11,405 bases of DNA from Candidatus Glassiibacteriota bacterium (GTDB lineage Bacteria > Gemmatimonadota > Glassbacteria > GWA2-58-10): NCBI GenBank assembly GCA_016934095.1, contig JAFGTO010000095.1, positions 1 through 11,405 of the forward strand, read 5' to 3'. The notes beneath the pieces are model-generated. The model had not been told where the DNA came from. It did not search any database and saw only the letters and a list, made by a program, of their open reading frames with translations. This document shows, piece by piece, positions 1 to 6,404 of this stretch. A program made the translations under genes and the position numbers. Position 1 is the stretch's first letter, and the number at the start of each line of letters is the position of its first letter.

Positions 1-18
1 ACAGGCGGCCCCTGTTTT
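1..18 (+). terminator. Possible intrinsic terminator cut by window edge
   Basis: ACAGG (1-5) pairs with CCTGT (11-15) around a five-base loop, followed by a short T run (15-18). The left arm starts at the first base, so the stem may continue outside the window by pairing with the T run. This is the shape of a rho-independent terminator for a plus-strand gene to the left. With the left flank missing it cannot be confirmed. Confidence 0.25.
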
Positions 19-199
19 CGCAGCCTGCGGCTGCGCCGGGGTGGCTGCGGGTCAATCGCGGCCGCTGCGCAGACACCATTAAGCGTTCCGATGATAAGCA
101 ATACCATGACAGGCGGTACGAAGTAAGAAAGGCTGTCAAGGGCCGTTTAAGCTCTTGTGACAAAGGCAGGCGGCAGGAGAGCATCAATCGTACAGCATT
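19..199. other. Non-coding stretch with no convincing gene
   Basis: No reading frame here has a ribosome binding site and a recognisable product. A perfect 7-bp hairpin lies at 19-35 (CGCAGCC, loop TGC, GGCTGCG) without a T run. On the minus strand an ATG at 109-107 opens a frame running off the left edge. Its first residues are hydrophobic and end in an AxA-like stretch, vaguely like a signal peptide, but it has no basic N-terminus and no Shine-Dalgarno sequence. It is not called as a gene. Confidence 0.4.
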
Positions 200-237
200 T
201 TGAAGATTCTCAGCAGTTCGATGCAGAGAATCTTCAA
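200..237. promoter_or_regulatory. Strong inverted repeat in the amidohydrolase leader
   Basis: TTGAAGATTCTC (200-211) and GAGAATCTTCAA (226-237) are perfect reverse complements of 12 bp. Inside, after one A/A mismatch, GCA (213-215) pairs with TGC (222-224), leaving the loop GTTCGA. The structure ends 13 bases before the AAGGAG ribosome binding site of the gene starting at 262. There is no T run on either side, so it does not look like a simple terminator. It could be an mRNA hairpin near the initiation region or a dimeric operator. The arms are AT-richer than the surrounding DNA. The repeat is certain; its role is inferred. Confidence 0.7.
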
Positions 238-250
238 TCCCGGAAAAGAC

Positions 251-256
251 AAGGAG
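251..256 (+). promoter_or_regulatory. Ribosome binding site deciding the start at 262
   Basis: AAGGAG lies five bases before the ATG at 262. It favours that start over an in-frame GTG at 157, which would put the leader hairpin inside the coding region and add 35 residues before the conserved domain. Confidence 0.75.
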
Positions 257-261
257 AAAAG

Positions 262-1557
262 ATGCCCGGAAAGGATTCGCTTTACCAGGACCTGAGGGGT
301 GAGATCGCCGGGATGAAAGTGATCGACACCCACGAGCACATAACCAGCGAGCGCAGCCGTCTCCAGGGGCTGGAATCGCCGTTCAACCTGGGTTATGCAG
401 GCTGCGACCTCTGCGGTGCAGGGGCATCCGATGAAGAGGCCCGGCTGGCCGAGGAACCCTCTCTGGATCCCATGGCCGCAGCGCAGGTCTTCCTCAAGTA
501 TTATCCCCATACCCGCACCACCGGCTACGGCAGGTCCATGGCCCGTACGCTGAGAGACGTTTTCGGGATCGACCGCCTGGGCGAAGAGAGCTTCGGAGAG
601 CTCTGGGAGAAAATCCGCACCGGGATCGGGCCCGGCTCCTACAGCCGGTGGTTCAGGGAGAGATACAATATCGAAGCGGTGATCCTCGACGTGGACAACG
701 ATGACGAGTACCCGGACTTTTTCCATCACAGCCTGCGCCACGCCAGGTACTTTATCATGGTGGACAACCGGGATGACCTCGAGGAGCTGGAGTGGCGCTC
801 CGGCTGTTCGATCCACTCGGCCGCGCAATTGCGGGATGCGATGTGGAGCTACCTGGAGCGCCTGGTCGAATCCAAAAAGGCCGTGGCCCTGAAAAACAAC
901 CTGGCCTACAACCGCTCGCTGTCTTTCGAGCGGACTACCGCGGCCGATGCCGACCGGGCTTTCAGCCTGCTGTTCGCCCGCAAACACCAGCACCACGCAG
1001 GCTCCTGGCTCAAGACCCAGCACCGGAGCTGGGAGGAAATGGCCCCGCTGCAGAATTTCCTGGTGCATGAATCGGTCCGTTTCGCGGAAGAGCACGGCCT
1101 GGCCTATCAGCTCCATACCGGGCTGCATGCAGGTTATACCAATGAGATCCCCGGGAGCCGGCCGGGCCTGCTGGTCAACCTTTTCCGCGAGTACAGGAAG
1201 GTGCGTTTCGTGCTTTTCCACGGGGGGTTCCCCTATTGCCGCGAGTGGGGAGTGCTGGGCAAGAATTTTCCCAACGTCTACCTGGACCTTTGCTGGATGC
1301 ACATCATCAGCCCCGCCACCTGCGTGCAGATGCTCGACGAGTGGCTGGACTACGTGCCCAACAACAAGATCCTGGGTTTCGGCGGCGACCTTCACCTGGT
1401 GGAGAGCATCCACGGGCACCTGGAGCAGGCCCGGGACAATATCGCCCGCGCCCTGGCGGCCAAGGTGGCCCGCGGCGATTACGACCGTAAGACCGCCGGG
1501 GAGATTGCCTGGAACCTGCTGTACCGTAACCCGAGAAAGTTGTACGGGCTTGACTGA
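262..1557 (+). CDS. Amidohydrolase-superfamily protein (Amidohydro_2-like TIM barrel)
   Basis: This is a predicted cytoplasmic metal-dependent hydrolase of 431 residues with no signal peptide or membrane segment. The amidohydrolase superfamily folds as a TIM barrel and binds one or two metals. Here the N-terminal metal motif DTHEH is at residues 22-26 (H24, H26). Further candidate ligands or catalytic residues are HTGLH (285-289), HGG (320-322) and GGDLH (374-378, D376), in the order expected for the superfamily. Substrates in the superfamily range from sugar acids and lactones to aromatic carboxylates, and no substrate can be assigned here. The start at 262 is chosen for its AAGGAG site. The gene has its own leader with a 12-bp inverted repeat. 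The SagB-type gene follows 123 bp downstream on the same strand. The family call is firm; the function is open. Confidence 0.85.
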   Translation: MPGKDSLYQDLRGEIAGMKVIDTHEHITSERSRLQGLESPFNLGYAGCDLCGAGASDEEARLAEEPSLDPMAAAQVFLKYYPHTRTTGYGRSMARTLRDVFGIDRLGEESFGELWEKIRTGIGPGSYSRWFRERYNIEAVILDVDNDDEYPDFFHHSLRHARYFIMVDNRDDLEELEWRSGCSIHSAAQLRDAMWSYLERLVESKKAVALKNNLAYNRSLSFERTTAADADRAFSLLFARKHQHHAGSWLKTQHRSWEEMAPLQNFLVHESVRFAEEHGLAYQLHTGLHAGYTNEIPGSRPGLLVNLFREYRKVRFVLFHGGFPYCREWGVLGKNFPNVYLDLCWMHIISPATCVQMLDEWLDYVPNNKILGFGGDLHLVESIHGHLEQARDNIARALAAKVARGDYDRKTAGEIAWNLLYRNPRKLYGLD

Positions 1558-1581
1558 GCGGTTTTTCGTGTAACCCGGGTC

Positions 1582-1598
1582 CGGGACATTTTGTCCTG
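1582..1598. other. Small hairpin between the first two genes
   Basis: GGACA (1584-1588) pairs with TGTCC (1592-1596) around TTT, and the stem extends by a G-T and a C-G pair. It follows a competing CCCG/CGGG stem at 1574-1585. No T run follows, so termination here would be weak at best. Nothing else is visible in the gap at 1558-1680 except a direct repeat GATAATG (1598-1604 and 1610-1616). Confidence 0.2.
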
Positions 1599-1680
1599 AT
1601 AATGAGGCGGATAATGCGCCCGGCGTGATATCGATGGAACCTGCAGAATGCTTGTCAACTATAACTAACCAGAGGTGAAC

Positions 1681-2424
1681 ATGGCCGATGAAAGACAGAA
1701 GGGTCTCGGGATAGGGGGGGAGTTCCAGAGGCTCACCAAGTACGACCGGGAGACCATGACCGGCAAGACTCCCCGGTGGGAGGAGCAGCCCCCGGCCTAT
1801 AAGAGCTACCCGGAGGCCGGGCAAGTCCGGTTGCCTGAGCCGGAAACCGCCGGGGGAGGGCCCCTCTGGGAGGTCATCGGACGACGCCGGAGTTTCCGGG
1901 AGTTTAAAAGCAAGCCGGTGGACTTGAAAACGGTTAGCCAGCTTCTCTGGGCCAGCCAGGGGCTCACGGGAAAGGTTTTCGATTTCGAGTTGCGCGCCGC
2001 ACCCTCCGCAGGGGCGCTCTACCCGGTGGAGACCTACCTGGTAAGCAACCTGGTGGAGTCGCTGGAGGCGGGCCTTTACCATTACGACATCAGGGACCAC
2101 GCCCTGGAGACGGTCAGGAAAGCAGACCTGCGTGAAGAGTTGATGCATGCCGGCCTGATGCAGCCGGTCCTTTTCGAGTGCGCGGCCGCTTTTATCTGGA
2201 CCGCCATCGTCAAGCGCTCCCGCTGGAAATACCGTCAGCGCTGCTACCGCTACATCTACCTGGACGCCGGCCATATCGCCCAGAACCTGGCACTCGCGGC
2301 CGAGGCGCTCGACCTGGGCACCTGCCTGATCGGGGCCCTTTTCGATGACGAGGTCAACCGGCTGCTCGGAGTGGATGGGACCGAGGAGACCGTGCTCTAC
2401 ATGTGTGCCGTGGGTCCCCGCTAA
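1681..2424 (+). CDS. SagB/ThcOx-type nitroreductase-family FMN dehydrogenase
   Basis: This soluble 247-residue protein belongs to the nitroreductase superfamily, SagB-type dehydrogenase branch, whose members bind FMN. In RiPP pathways they oxidise azolines to azoles; many others stand alone with unknown substrates. The FMN-contact RRRSFREF lies at residues 68-75, the branch hallmark PSAGALYP at 108-115, and the C-terminal FMN-side helix with LDAGH at 194-198, followed by the LGTCLIGAF-like segment near 212-220 and an AVG strand at the end. The ATG at 1681 fits AGAGG (1671-1675) with five bases of spacing; a GTG at 1675 would use that site as coding sequence. No YcaO cyclodehydratase, leader-binding protein or precursor peptide is visible nearby, so an azole role is unsupported. 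It may be co-transcribed with its neighbours. Confidence 0.85.
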   Translation: MADERQKGLGIGGEFQRLTKYDRETMTGKTPRWEEQPPAYKSYPEAGQVRLPEPETAGGGPLWEVIGRRRSFREFKSKPVDLKTVSQLLWASQGLTGKVFDFELRAAPSAGALYPVETYLVSNLVESLEAGLYHYDIRDHALETVRKADLREELMHAGLMQPVLFECAAAFIWTAIVKRSRWKYRQRCYRYIYLDAGHIAQNLALAAEALDLGTCLIGALFDDEVNRLLGVDGTEETVLYMCAVGPR

Positions 2425-2507
2425 CCGCCCCGACAAGCGGTATCGACCGGCAGCAGCGGCCTTCGGCGGGTGATGTTATCAAGTTTAGACATTGGCAGGT
2501 GCTTTGG

Positions 2508-3056
2508 ATGGACACGCTGGCGCACGGCCTGTGGGGCGGGATGATCGCAGGCTGGAAAAAAAGGTTCGGACTGGCATTCCTCTTCGGGCTCTGCCCGGAT
2601 CTGCTGTCTTTCGGTATCTGGTTGGCAGTCAGGATAATCCAGGGGCAGTTCCACCCCGGCAAGCCCGCTTTGCATACTATCCCGGAGTGGGTCTATACAG
2701 CCTATGACTACACTCACAGCCTGGTGATAGTGGGACTGGTCTGGGCGCTTCTCTGGTGGCTCTACCGGGAGCTGGCCGTTCCTTTCTCGGCCTGGATAAT
2801 CCACATCCTGATGGATATCCCCACCCACTCCTATGCTTTTTTCCCTACACCGTTCCTCTTTCCACTCAGCGATTTCAAGGTCGATGGTATCTCCTGGGGC
2901 CAGCGATGGTTCATGATCCTCAACTACTCGCTGCTGCTGGTGATGGCGGCGGCTTTTATTTTCGCCGGGGAGCGCCGCCGGCGACGGAGCTCTCTGCGTG
3001 TCCGCTCATCGGCCGAAGGTGGCCGGCATGACGAGCTTCCAGGCTCAGCGGCCTGA
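2508..3056 (+). CDS. YdjM/DUF457-like membrane protein (putative metal-dependent hydrolase)
   Basis: This 182-residue polytopic inner-membrane protein has hydrophobic segments near residues 21-42, 70-90, 92-104 and 137-153, then a basic, low-complexity tail (ERRRRR at 155-160 onward). The spacing of polar residues in hydrophobic surroundings resembles the YdjM/DUF457 family, often annotated as membrane-bound metal-dependent hydrolase: H6 near the N-terminus, CPD (29-31), THS (69-71), and H99 with D103 and THS (106-108). Catalysis in this family is poorly established. The start at 2508 has AGGTG at 2497-2501. An upstream in-frame ATG at 2403 lies inside the SagB-type gene and adds a non-homologous-looking extension. 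The gene lies 83 bp after the SagB-type gene. Its stop overlaps the converging CYTH gene by 12 bp. Confidence 0.65.
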   Translation: MDTLAHGLWGGMIAGWKKRFGLAFLFGLCPDLLSFGIWLAVRIIQGQFHPGKPALHTIPEWVYTAYDYTHSLVIVGLVWALLWWLYRELAVPFSAWIIHILMDIPTHSYAFFPTPFLFPLSDFKVDGISWGQRWFMILNYSLLLVMAAAFIFAGERRRRRSSLRVRSSAEGGRHDELPGSAA

Positions 3057-3059
3057 GCC
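3042..3059. terminator. Hairpin spanning two convergent stop codons
   Basis: GGCTCAG (3042-3048) and CTGAGCC (3053-3059) form a perfect 7-bp stem with a CGGC tetraloop. The plus-strand TGA (3054-3056) lies in the right arm and the minus-strand TGA (read from 3047-3045) in the left arm, so the same structure ends both transcripts' coding regions. No T run follows on either strand, so it is at best a rho-assisted or 3'-end-stabilising structure. Confidence 0.4.
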
Positions 3060-3581
3060 GGCCTCCTCGAGCAGGTCGGCATATGCCCGCTCGACCAGGT
3101 CTGCGGGCCGGATCCCCAGCATCCCGAGGTATTTCTCGCAGGTCTTCTTCAAGTCCCCGGGGTCATCCACCCCGCGGCGGCCCAGAACCTCGATCTCGAC
3201 AAAGCTGCCCAGGCCTTCCACCCGGTCGAGATGGAACCTGGTGTTTCCCAGCAGGTAGATCTCCCTTTGCTTTTGTACGACTACCCGTACCCCGAGCGAA
3301 TCGCTGAGCACCTTGTTCAGTTGACCGGCGTCATGGCTGGGATACAGGTTCACCAGGCAGTGTTTGGGTCCATTGCGGTCCGGGCGCAGGTAGCCGATCA
3401 GCAGGTCGCCGGAAGTTTTCCGGCGCAGCTTGAGCCGTCCCTGCGGCACGTGGTAAAAGGTGTCGACCTGGAGCTCGCTGCCTGCGAACCCGGCACCGGT
3501 TTCCCGGATGAGTGCAGCCGTTTTCTCCGGGTCCGGGCAGCGGGCCTTTATCTCCACGGTCTGGTCGTCCTGGAATTCCAC
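3045..3581 (-). CDS. CYTH-domain protein, class IV adenylyl cyclase-like (CyaB family)
   Basis: This soluble 178-residue protein is close to the roughly 180 residues of class IV adenylyl cyclases, whose CYTH fold is an eight-stranded beta tunnel acting on triphosphates with divalent metal. Features visible in order: the N-terminal VEIKAR signature at 9-14 (E10, K12), the strand ending KLRR at 51-54, the YLRPD segment at 64-68, the basic VQKQRE strand at 102-107, and HLDRVEGLGSFVEIE at 117-131 with acidic metal-ligand candidates E122, E129 and E131. This layout matches CyaB-type cyclases and their thermophile relatives better than thiamine triphosphatases. Whether it makes cAMP cannot be told from sequence. 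It starts with GTG at 3581, preceded by a GGGGG stretch. It is divergent from the LysM gene and convergent with the membrane protein gene. Confidence 0.8.
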   Translation of the reverse strand: MEFQDDQTVEIKARCPDPEKTAALIRETGAGFAGSELQVDTFYHVPQGRLKLRRKTSGDLLIGYLRPDRNGPKHCLVNLYPSHDAGQLNKVLSDSLGVRVVVQKQREIYLLGNTRFHLDRVEGLGSFVEIEVLGRRGVDDPGDLKKTCEKYLGMLGIRPADLVERAYADLLEEAGSGR

Positions 3582-3620
3582 CGGTTTTTTCCCCCGCTGA
3601 GGGTGAAGTTGTTGAGGCGC

Positions 3621-3649
3621 TTGCCTGATCGGTCGGCCGGTTATATTTT
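3621..3649 (+). promoter_or_regulatory. Candidate promoter of the LysM protein gene
   Basis: The 115-bp gap between the divergent CYTH and LysM genes becomes AT-rich at 3641-3682. TTGCCT (3621-3626) and TATTTT (3644-3649) are 17 bases apart and resemble sigma-70 elements; TATATT (3642-3647) overlaps with 15-bp spacing. Transcription would start near 3656, about 40-50 bases before the gene. This is weak consensus evidence only. Confidence 0.3.
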
Positions 3650-3696
3650 AATAGCATTATTGCAGTTAAGTCCACTTTTTAATCGCCGACAGAGAG

Positions 3697-4659
3697 ATGC
3701 TGAGAATGACCAAGTCGATACTGCAGGTAATCCGAAGGTTGTCCATGCTGCTTGTGCCGGTCTTGGCGGTCCTGGCCGGTATAACCTGCTCCGGGCGCCG
3801 GGAGACTGAAGACCCGGGGGCCGCACTGGCCCTGATCGCCGGGAAAATGGCCCGCGAGAACGACCTCCAGAGCGTGGTTTTCGAGGACCTGGATGGAGAT
3901 GGTACCCGGGAGGTGATCCTGGTCTACGGCCCGCGGGAGCTGCTCAACTTCGATGTGTATTACAACAGCGACGGAGAATGGCTCGAGACACCGATGGTTA
4001 ACGACCAGGGCAACCCCCGCGAGTTCAAGGGGGCCATGCTGGACTCGATACGCGACCAGGATGCAGACCGCAGGAGCGAGATCAGGGTCTCCAGCAGGCT
4101 GTATGACGGTAACAGCCTGGTCAAGGAGCTCCACTGGTCCCCTGAGGGCTACCAGGTGATCGGACAGCGTACAGTGCTTCTCAGGAAACCTGCCGAAGTA
4201 AAGCCGGCCGCGCCCGGGAAAACAGCCGCCGATACCGCGGCGGCAGCCGAAAAGCCTCCGGAGAAGCCCGAGCCCAAACCTTACCGTCCCCTGACCCCGG
4301 AAAAAGCAGTCTACCTGGTCCGCAAGGGCGATACGGTCTACGGCCTGGCCCGGCTTTTCGAGGTGTCTTTCGAGGGGCTGGAAGCTCTCAACGACAACCA
4401 GCTCAGCGCCCGGGGCCTGCGTATCGGGCAGCGGATCAATGTCCCCACGCCCAGCCGCAGGAACTCCGCCTTTACGGTAAGGATCGACCGCGAGAACCAC
4501 GAGGTAAGCCCCGGTGAAAACCTGACCTCGATCGCCAGGCACTACGGTGTCAGCGTGCGGGCGCTGATGAGCTGGAACCCGGAACTGCCGGAGGACGGCA
4601 CGATCAAGGTGGGCCAGAGGCTGAAGATCCACCGCGCCCTGGTGGACATCAAGCAGTAA
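3697..4659 (+). CDS. Exported LysM protein with EF-hand/FG-GAP-like repeat
   Basis: This 320-residue envelope protein has a basic then hydrophobic N-terminus (about residues 6-30) ending in GITC with Cys31. That is close to a lipobox, but Thr at -1 is not usual, so it may be a lipoprotein or a Sec-secreted protein. Residues 42-165 form an unassigned domain with a calcium-loop motif DLDGDGTRE at 64-72, as in EF-hand or FG-GAP repeats. An Ala/Pro/Lys/Glu-rich linker covers about 165-200. Two LysM domains follow, about 204-250 and 267-312, each with the expected GDT or GEN start and GQR-I/L-x-I/V end. LysM domains bind N-acetylglucosamine-containing polymers, chiefly peptidoglycan. No catalytic domain is seen. 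AGAGAG (3691-3696) abuts the ATG at 3697, so initiation at 3706 is equally likely and shortens the protein by three residues. Confidence 0.8.
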   Translation: MLRMTKSILQVIRRLSMLLVPVLAVLAGITCSGRRETEDPGAALALIAGKMARENDLQSVVFEDLDGDGTREVILVYGPRELLNFDVYYNSDGEWLETPMVNDQGNPREFKGAMLDSIRDQDADRRSEIRVSSRLYDGNSLVKELHWSPEGYQVIGQRTVLLRKPAEVKPAAPGKTAADTAAAAEKPPEKPEPKPYRPLTPEKAVYLVRKGDTVYGLARLFEVSFEGLEALNDNQLSARGLRIGQRINVPTPSRRNSAFTVRIDRENHEVSPGENLTSIARHYGVSVRALMSWNPELPEDGTIKVGQRLKIHRALVDIKQ

Positions 4660-4720
4660 GCAGGCCGGGAAAACCAGCCGGGCGTCTCCTGGCGGCAGGG
4701 CCTTGCCCGGTCGGTACCTG

Positions 4721-5479
4721 TCAGTATTCCGGGAACGGGTAAGGCATGTCTTCTTCGAATTCCTCGCTTTCTTCCAACGAGGAGACGGCGGGGGTCATCA
4801 CCAGGATGATCCGGCGGAAAGACCCGGAGAAGACCGGGTAACCTCGTACCCTCGCGGAGCGTGGGACCCCTCCCACTTTGATTTCTCCCCTGGTTTCCCT
4901 GAACTCCCCGTAAAGGTCTACCTCTTCATAGAGCTTGAGCTCCAGAGCGGTTTCCCTGCCCGGATATTTCAGGTTGGGGGAGGCGAAGCGGCGGTACTTC
5001 TTCCCGTTGTCGAAAATAGCGACCACTAAAGGGGAAAGGTAACACAGGCGCAGGGCCAGAACCTCGTGGGAGACATTGGGGTAGATCGATTTCAGGGCGA
5101 ACAGGTCGTAGTCCGCCTCCGGGGCGTCCCTGACCAGCCACTGGTGGGGACACAGCAGCAGCGAGGCGAACTTGGAGCAGAAGTGCTCCAGCCTTCCTCC
5201 GAGCTGGGGGTCTCCGCGGTGGTGGGCCGGGTCGGACCAGTAGATATGCCCCAGCTCGTGGGCGATGCGGAAAGCCTGCCTTTCCTCCCGGAACGTGCTG
5301 TTGACCTTGATTGTCCAGCCGTCTTTGCTTCCCAGCAGGGCGCTTTGGGGTTGATGCTGCGAGTATACCACCCGGGCGTTGAAATAGTCCAGCAGCGGCT
5401 CCAGCCCGACCGGCGGGGAGTCGATGCCGCAGCTCTCGAGTATCCTGAGTGTTATGTCGCGGACCTTGGGGAATTTCAT
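4721..5479 (-). CDS. ImmA/IrrE-family zinc metallopeptidase
   Basis: This soluble 252-residue protein carries the ImmA/IrrE (COG2856) signature. The zinc motif HELGH is at residues 74-78, and the downstream helix at 98-111 (E98, then FASLLLCP) resembles the conserved segment giving the third ligand and the FA-x-LL-x-P motif. Family members such as ImmA of ICEBs1 and Deinococcus IrrE cleave XRE/Cro-type repressors to switch on DNA-damage or mobile-element genes. Here there is no fused helix-turn-helix and no XRE gene anywhere in the window, so the target is unknown. Residues 112-252 add a beta-rich region and an acidic tail. The gene lies 27 bp after the M50-like gene on the same strand and is likely its operon partner. 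Its ATG at 5479 follows a modest AGGT site. Confidence 0.85.
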   Translation of the reverse strand: MKFPKVRDITLRILESCGIDSPPVGLEPLLDYFNARVVYSQHQPQSALLGSKDGWTIKVNSTFREERQAFRIAHELGHIYWSDPAHHRGDPQLGGRLEHFCSKFASLLLCPHQWLVRDAPEADYDLFALKSIYPNVSHEVLALRLCYLSPLVVAIFDNGKKYRRFASPNLKYPGRETALELKLYEEVDLYGEFRETRGEIKVGGVPRSARVRGYPVFSGSFRRIILVMTPAVSSLEESEEFEEDMPYPFPEY

Positions 5480-5506
5480 CGGGGTACCTGCGGCAGCTTT
5501 TTCGGG

Positions 5507-6394
5507 TTAGCGCCCGGTAACGGACCTGAGAACATGGATCAGCCCGATGCCGGCCCAGCACACCGCCAGGGACAGCACCATCAGGAACCCGGCCACTGCG
5601 GCCCAGGAGAGGACCGGGGTGAAATCCAGGGAGTGCCGGCCGAAGGCGGCCAGCCCCAGGTTGAGCAGCAGGATCAAGCCCATCAGGGTTGCCAGACCTT
5701 TCAGGCCCGAGGAGATGTCCTGGGGGCTCAGGGTCATGGAGCTGCCGATGGACAGCACCAGGTAAACCGCCGGGTAGAACTTGTAGTCGGTGAAATCGAT
5801 ACTGCGGGCGATCCTCACCGCAAGGGACTTGAAAGATAAGCCGAGGAAAGCGATCCAGTCGAGGAAGCCGGTGCCGGCACCTCGCGGAGAGAATGCGTGG
5901 TCTATCTGCAGCTGGAACCCTGCCAGGTAGCGCAGGACCAGGTAGATCAGGTAAGTGCCAAGCAGCAGCGGCCCCACGCTGATGAAGAAGTTGCCCACCA
6001 GGTGGTAGGGGTTCTTGCCGTTGTAGCTGTGCTCCACGTAGCCGGCGCTTTGGTTGCGGGTGCTGAAGCTGAACAGCCGCATCCCGTGAATGCGGTGGCC
6101 GAAAAGCGGGCAGAAAACCGCATGGCCCAGCTCGTGGACCAGGGTGCCGATCCATCCGAAAAGGTAAAGGTAGCCGCGCAGGCCGAACATGCTCACGGAT
6201 TCACGCTCGAGGCTGCGGGAAGACAGGTGGATCAGCCAGCCCAGTGCCAGTAAAGGCCCCCCGAGCGGCAGGGTCTGCACTACAGTGTCCCGCACTGCAG
6301 TCTGAGTTACCCTCAGGAGTTCGGTCAAAGATTTCTCCCGGGTGAGTCGGCTGCCCGCTCTTGCCATCAACAGCACGGACAGGCTGCCGGGCAC
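5507..6394 (-). CDS. M50-type intramembrane metalloprotease-like protein
   Basis: This 295-residue polytopic membrane protein has hydrophobic stretches near residues 38-57, 74-97, 134-158, 206-221, 232-252 and 262-288. HELGH at 87-91 sits within the second one, as in site-2-protease-like M50 enzymes, where the two His bind zinc and Glu is the base. GNFFISVGPLLLG at 134-146 is a conserved-looking membrane segment after it. The classic NPDG or LDGG third-ligand motif is not visible, so the Asp ligand is unplaced and activity is not assured. No PDZ domain is present. Start is uncertain: GTG at 6394 lies 10 bp after the galU-like stop, while ATG at 6367 gives 286 residues; neither has a clear Shine-Dalgarno sequence. 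It lies between galU and the ImmA-type gene, so the operon codes for two different zinc proteases. Confidence 0.75.
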   Translation of the reverse strand: MPGSLSVLLMARAGSRLTREKSLTELLRVTQTAVRDTVVQTLPLGGPLLALGWLIHLSSRSLERESVSMFGLRGYLYLFGWIGTLVHELGHAVFCPLFGHRIHGMRLFSFSTRNQSAGYVEHSYNGKNPYHLVGNFFISVGPLLLGTYLIYLVLRYLAGFQLQIDHAFSPRGAGTGFLDWIAFLGLSFKSLAVRIARSIDFTDYKFYPAVYLVLSIGSSMTLSPQDISSGLKGLATLMGLILLLNLGLAAFGRHSLDFTPVLSWAAVAGFLMVLSLAVCWAGIGLIHVLRSVTGR

Positions 6395-6404
6395 TGCCGG
6401 CCGG

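Noticed and set aside
1..109. Minus-strand frame starting with ATG at 109 and resembling a signal peptide
   Set aside because: It has no Shine-Dalgarno sequence, no basic N-terminal residues and only about 36 codons before the edge. Composition alone is not enough.
134..162. TGTCA...TGACA inverted repeat, with TTGACA on the minus strand
   Set aside because: No -10 element follows at a proper distance on the minus strand, and a 5-bp repeat is expected by chance.
1598..1616. Direct repeat GATAATG twice, 12 bp apart
   Set aside because: It is short and not symmetric, with no other copies nearby to suggest an operator or array.
1558..1680. Possible RiPP precursor peptide for the SagB-type enzyme
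   Set aside because: The only small frame, at 1602, encodes eight residues and lacks a ribosome binding site. No leader-core pattern is visible.
184..2436. 750-codon open frame on the minus strand under the amidohydrolase and SagB-type genes
   Set aside because: Its translation shows no family motif, has no ribosome binding site and spans two clear plus-strand genes plus their gap. Long antisense frames are expected in GC-rich coding DNA.
3679..4632. 317-codon minus-strand frame opposite the LysM gene
   Set aside because: The LysM domains on the plus strand are unmistakable and the antisense product resembles no family.
4694..4707. GGCAG/TTGCC hairpin between the convergent LysM and ImmA-type genes
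   Set aside because: The stem has only five pairs including a G-T, and no T run follows on either strand, so it is not convincing as a terminator.
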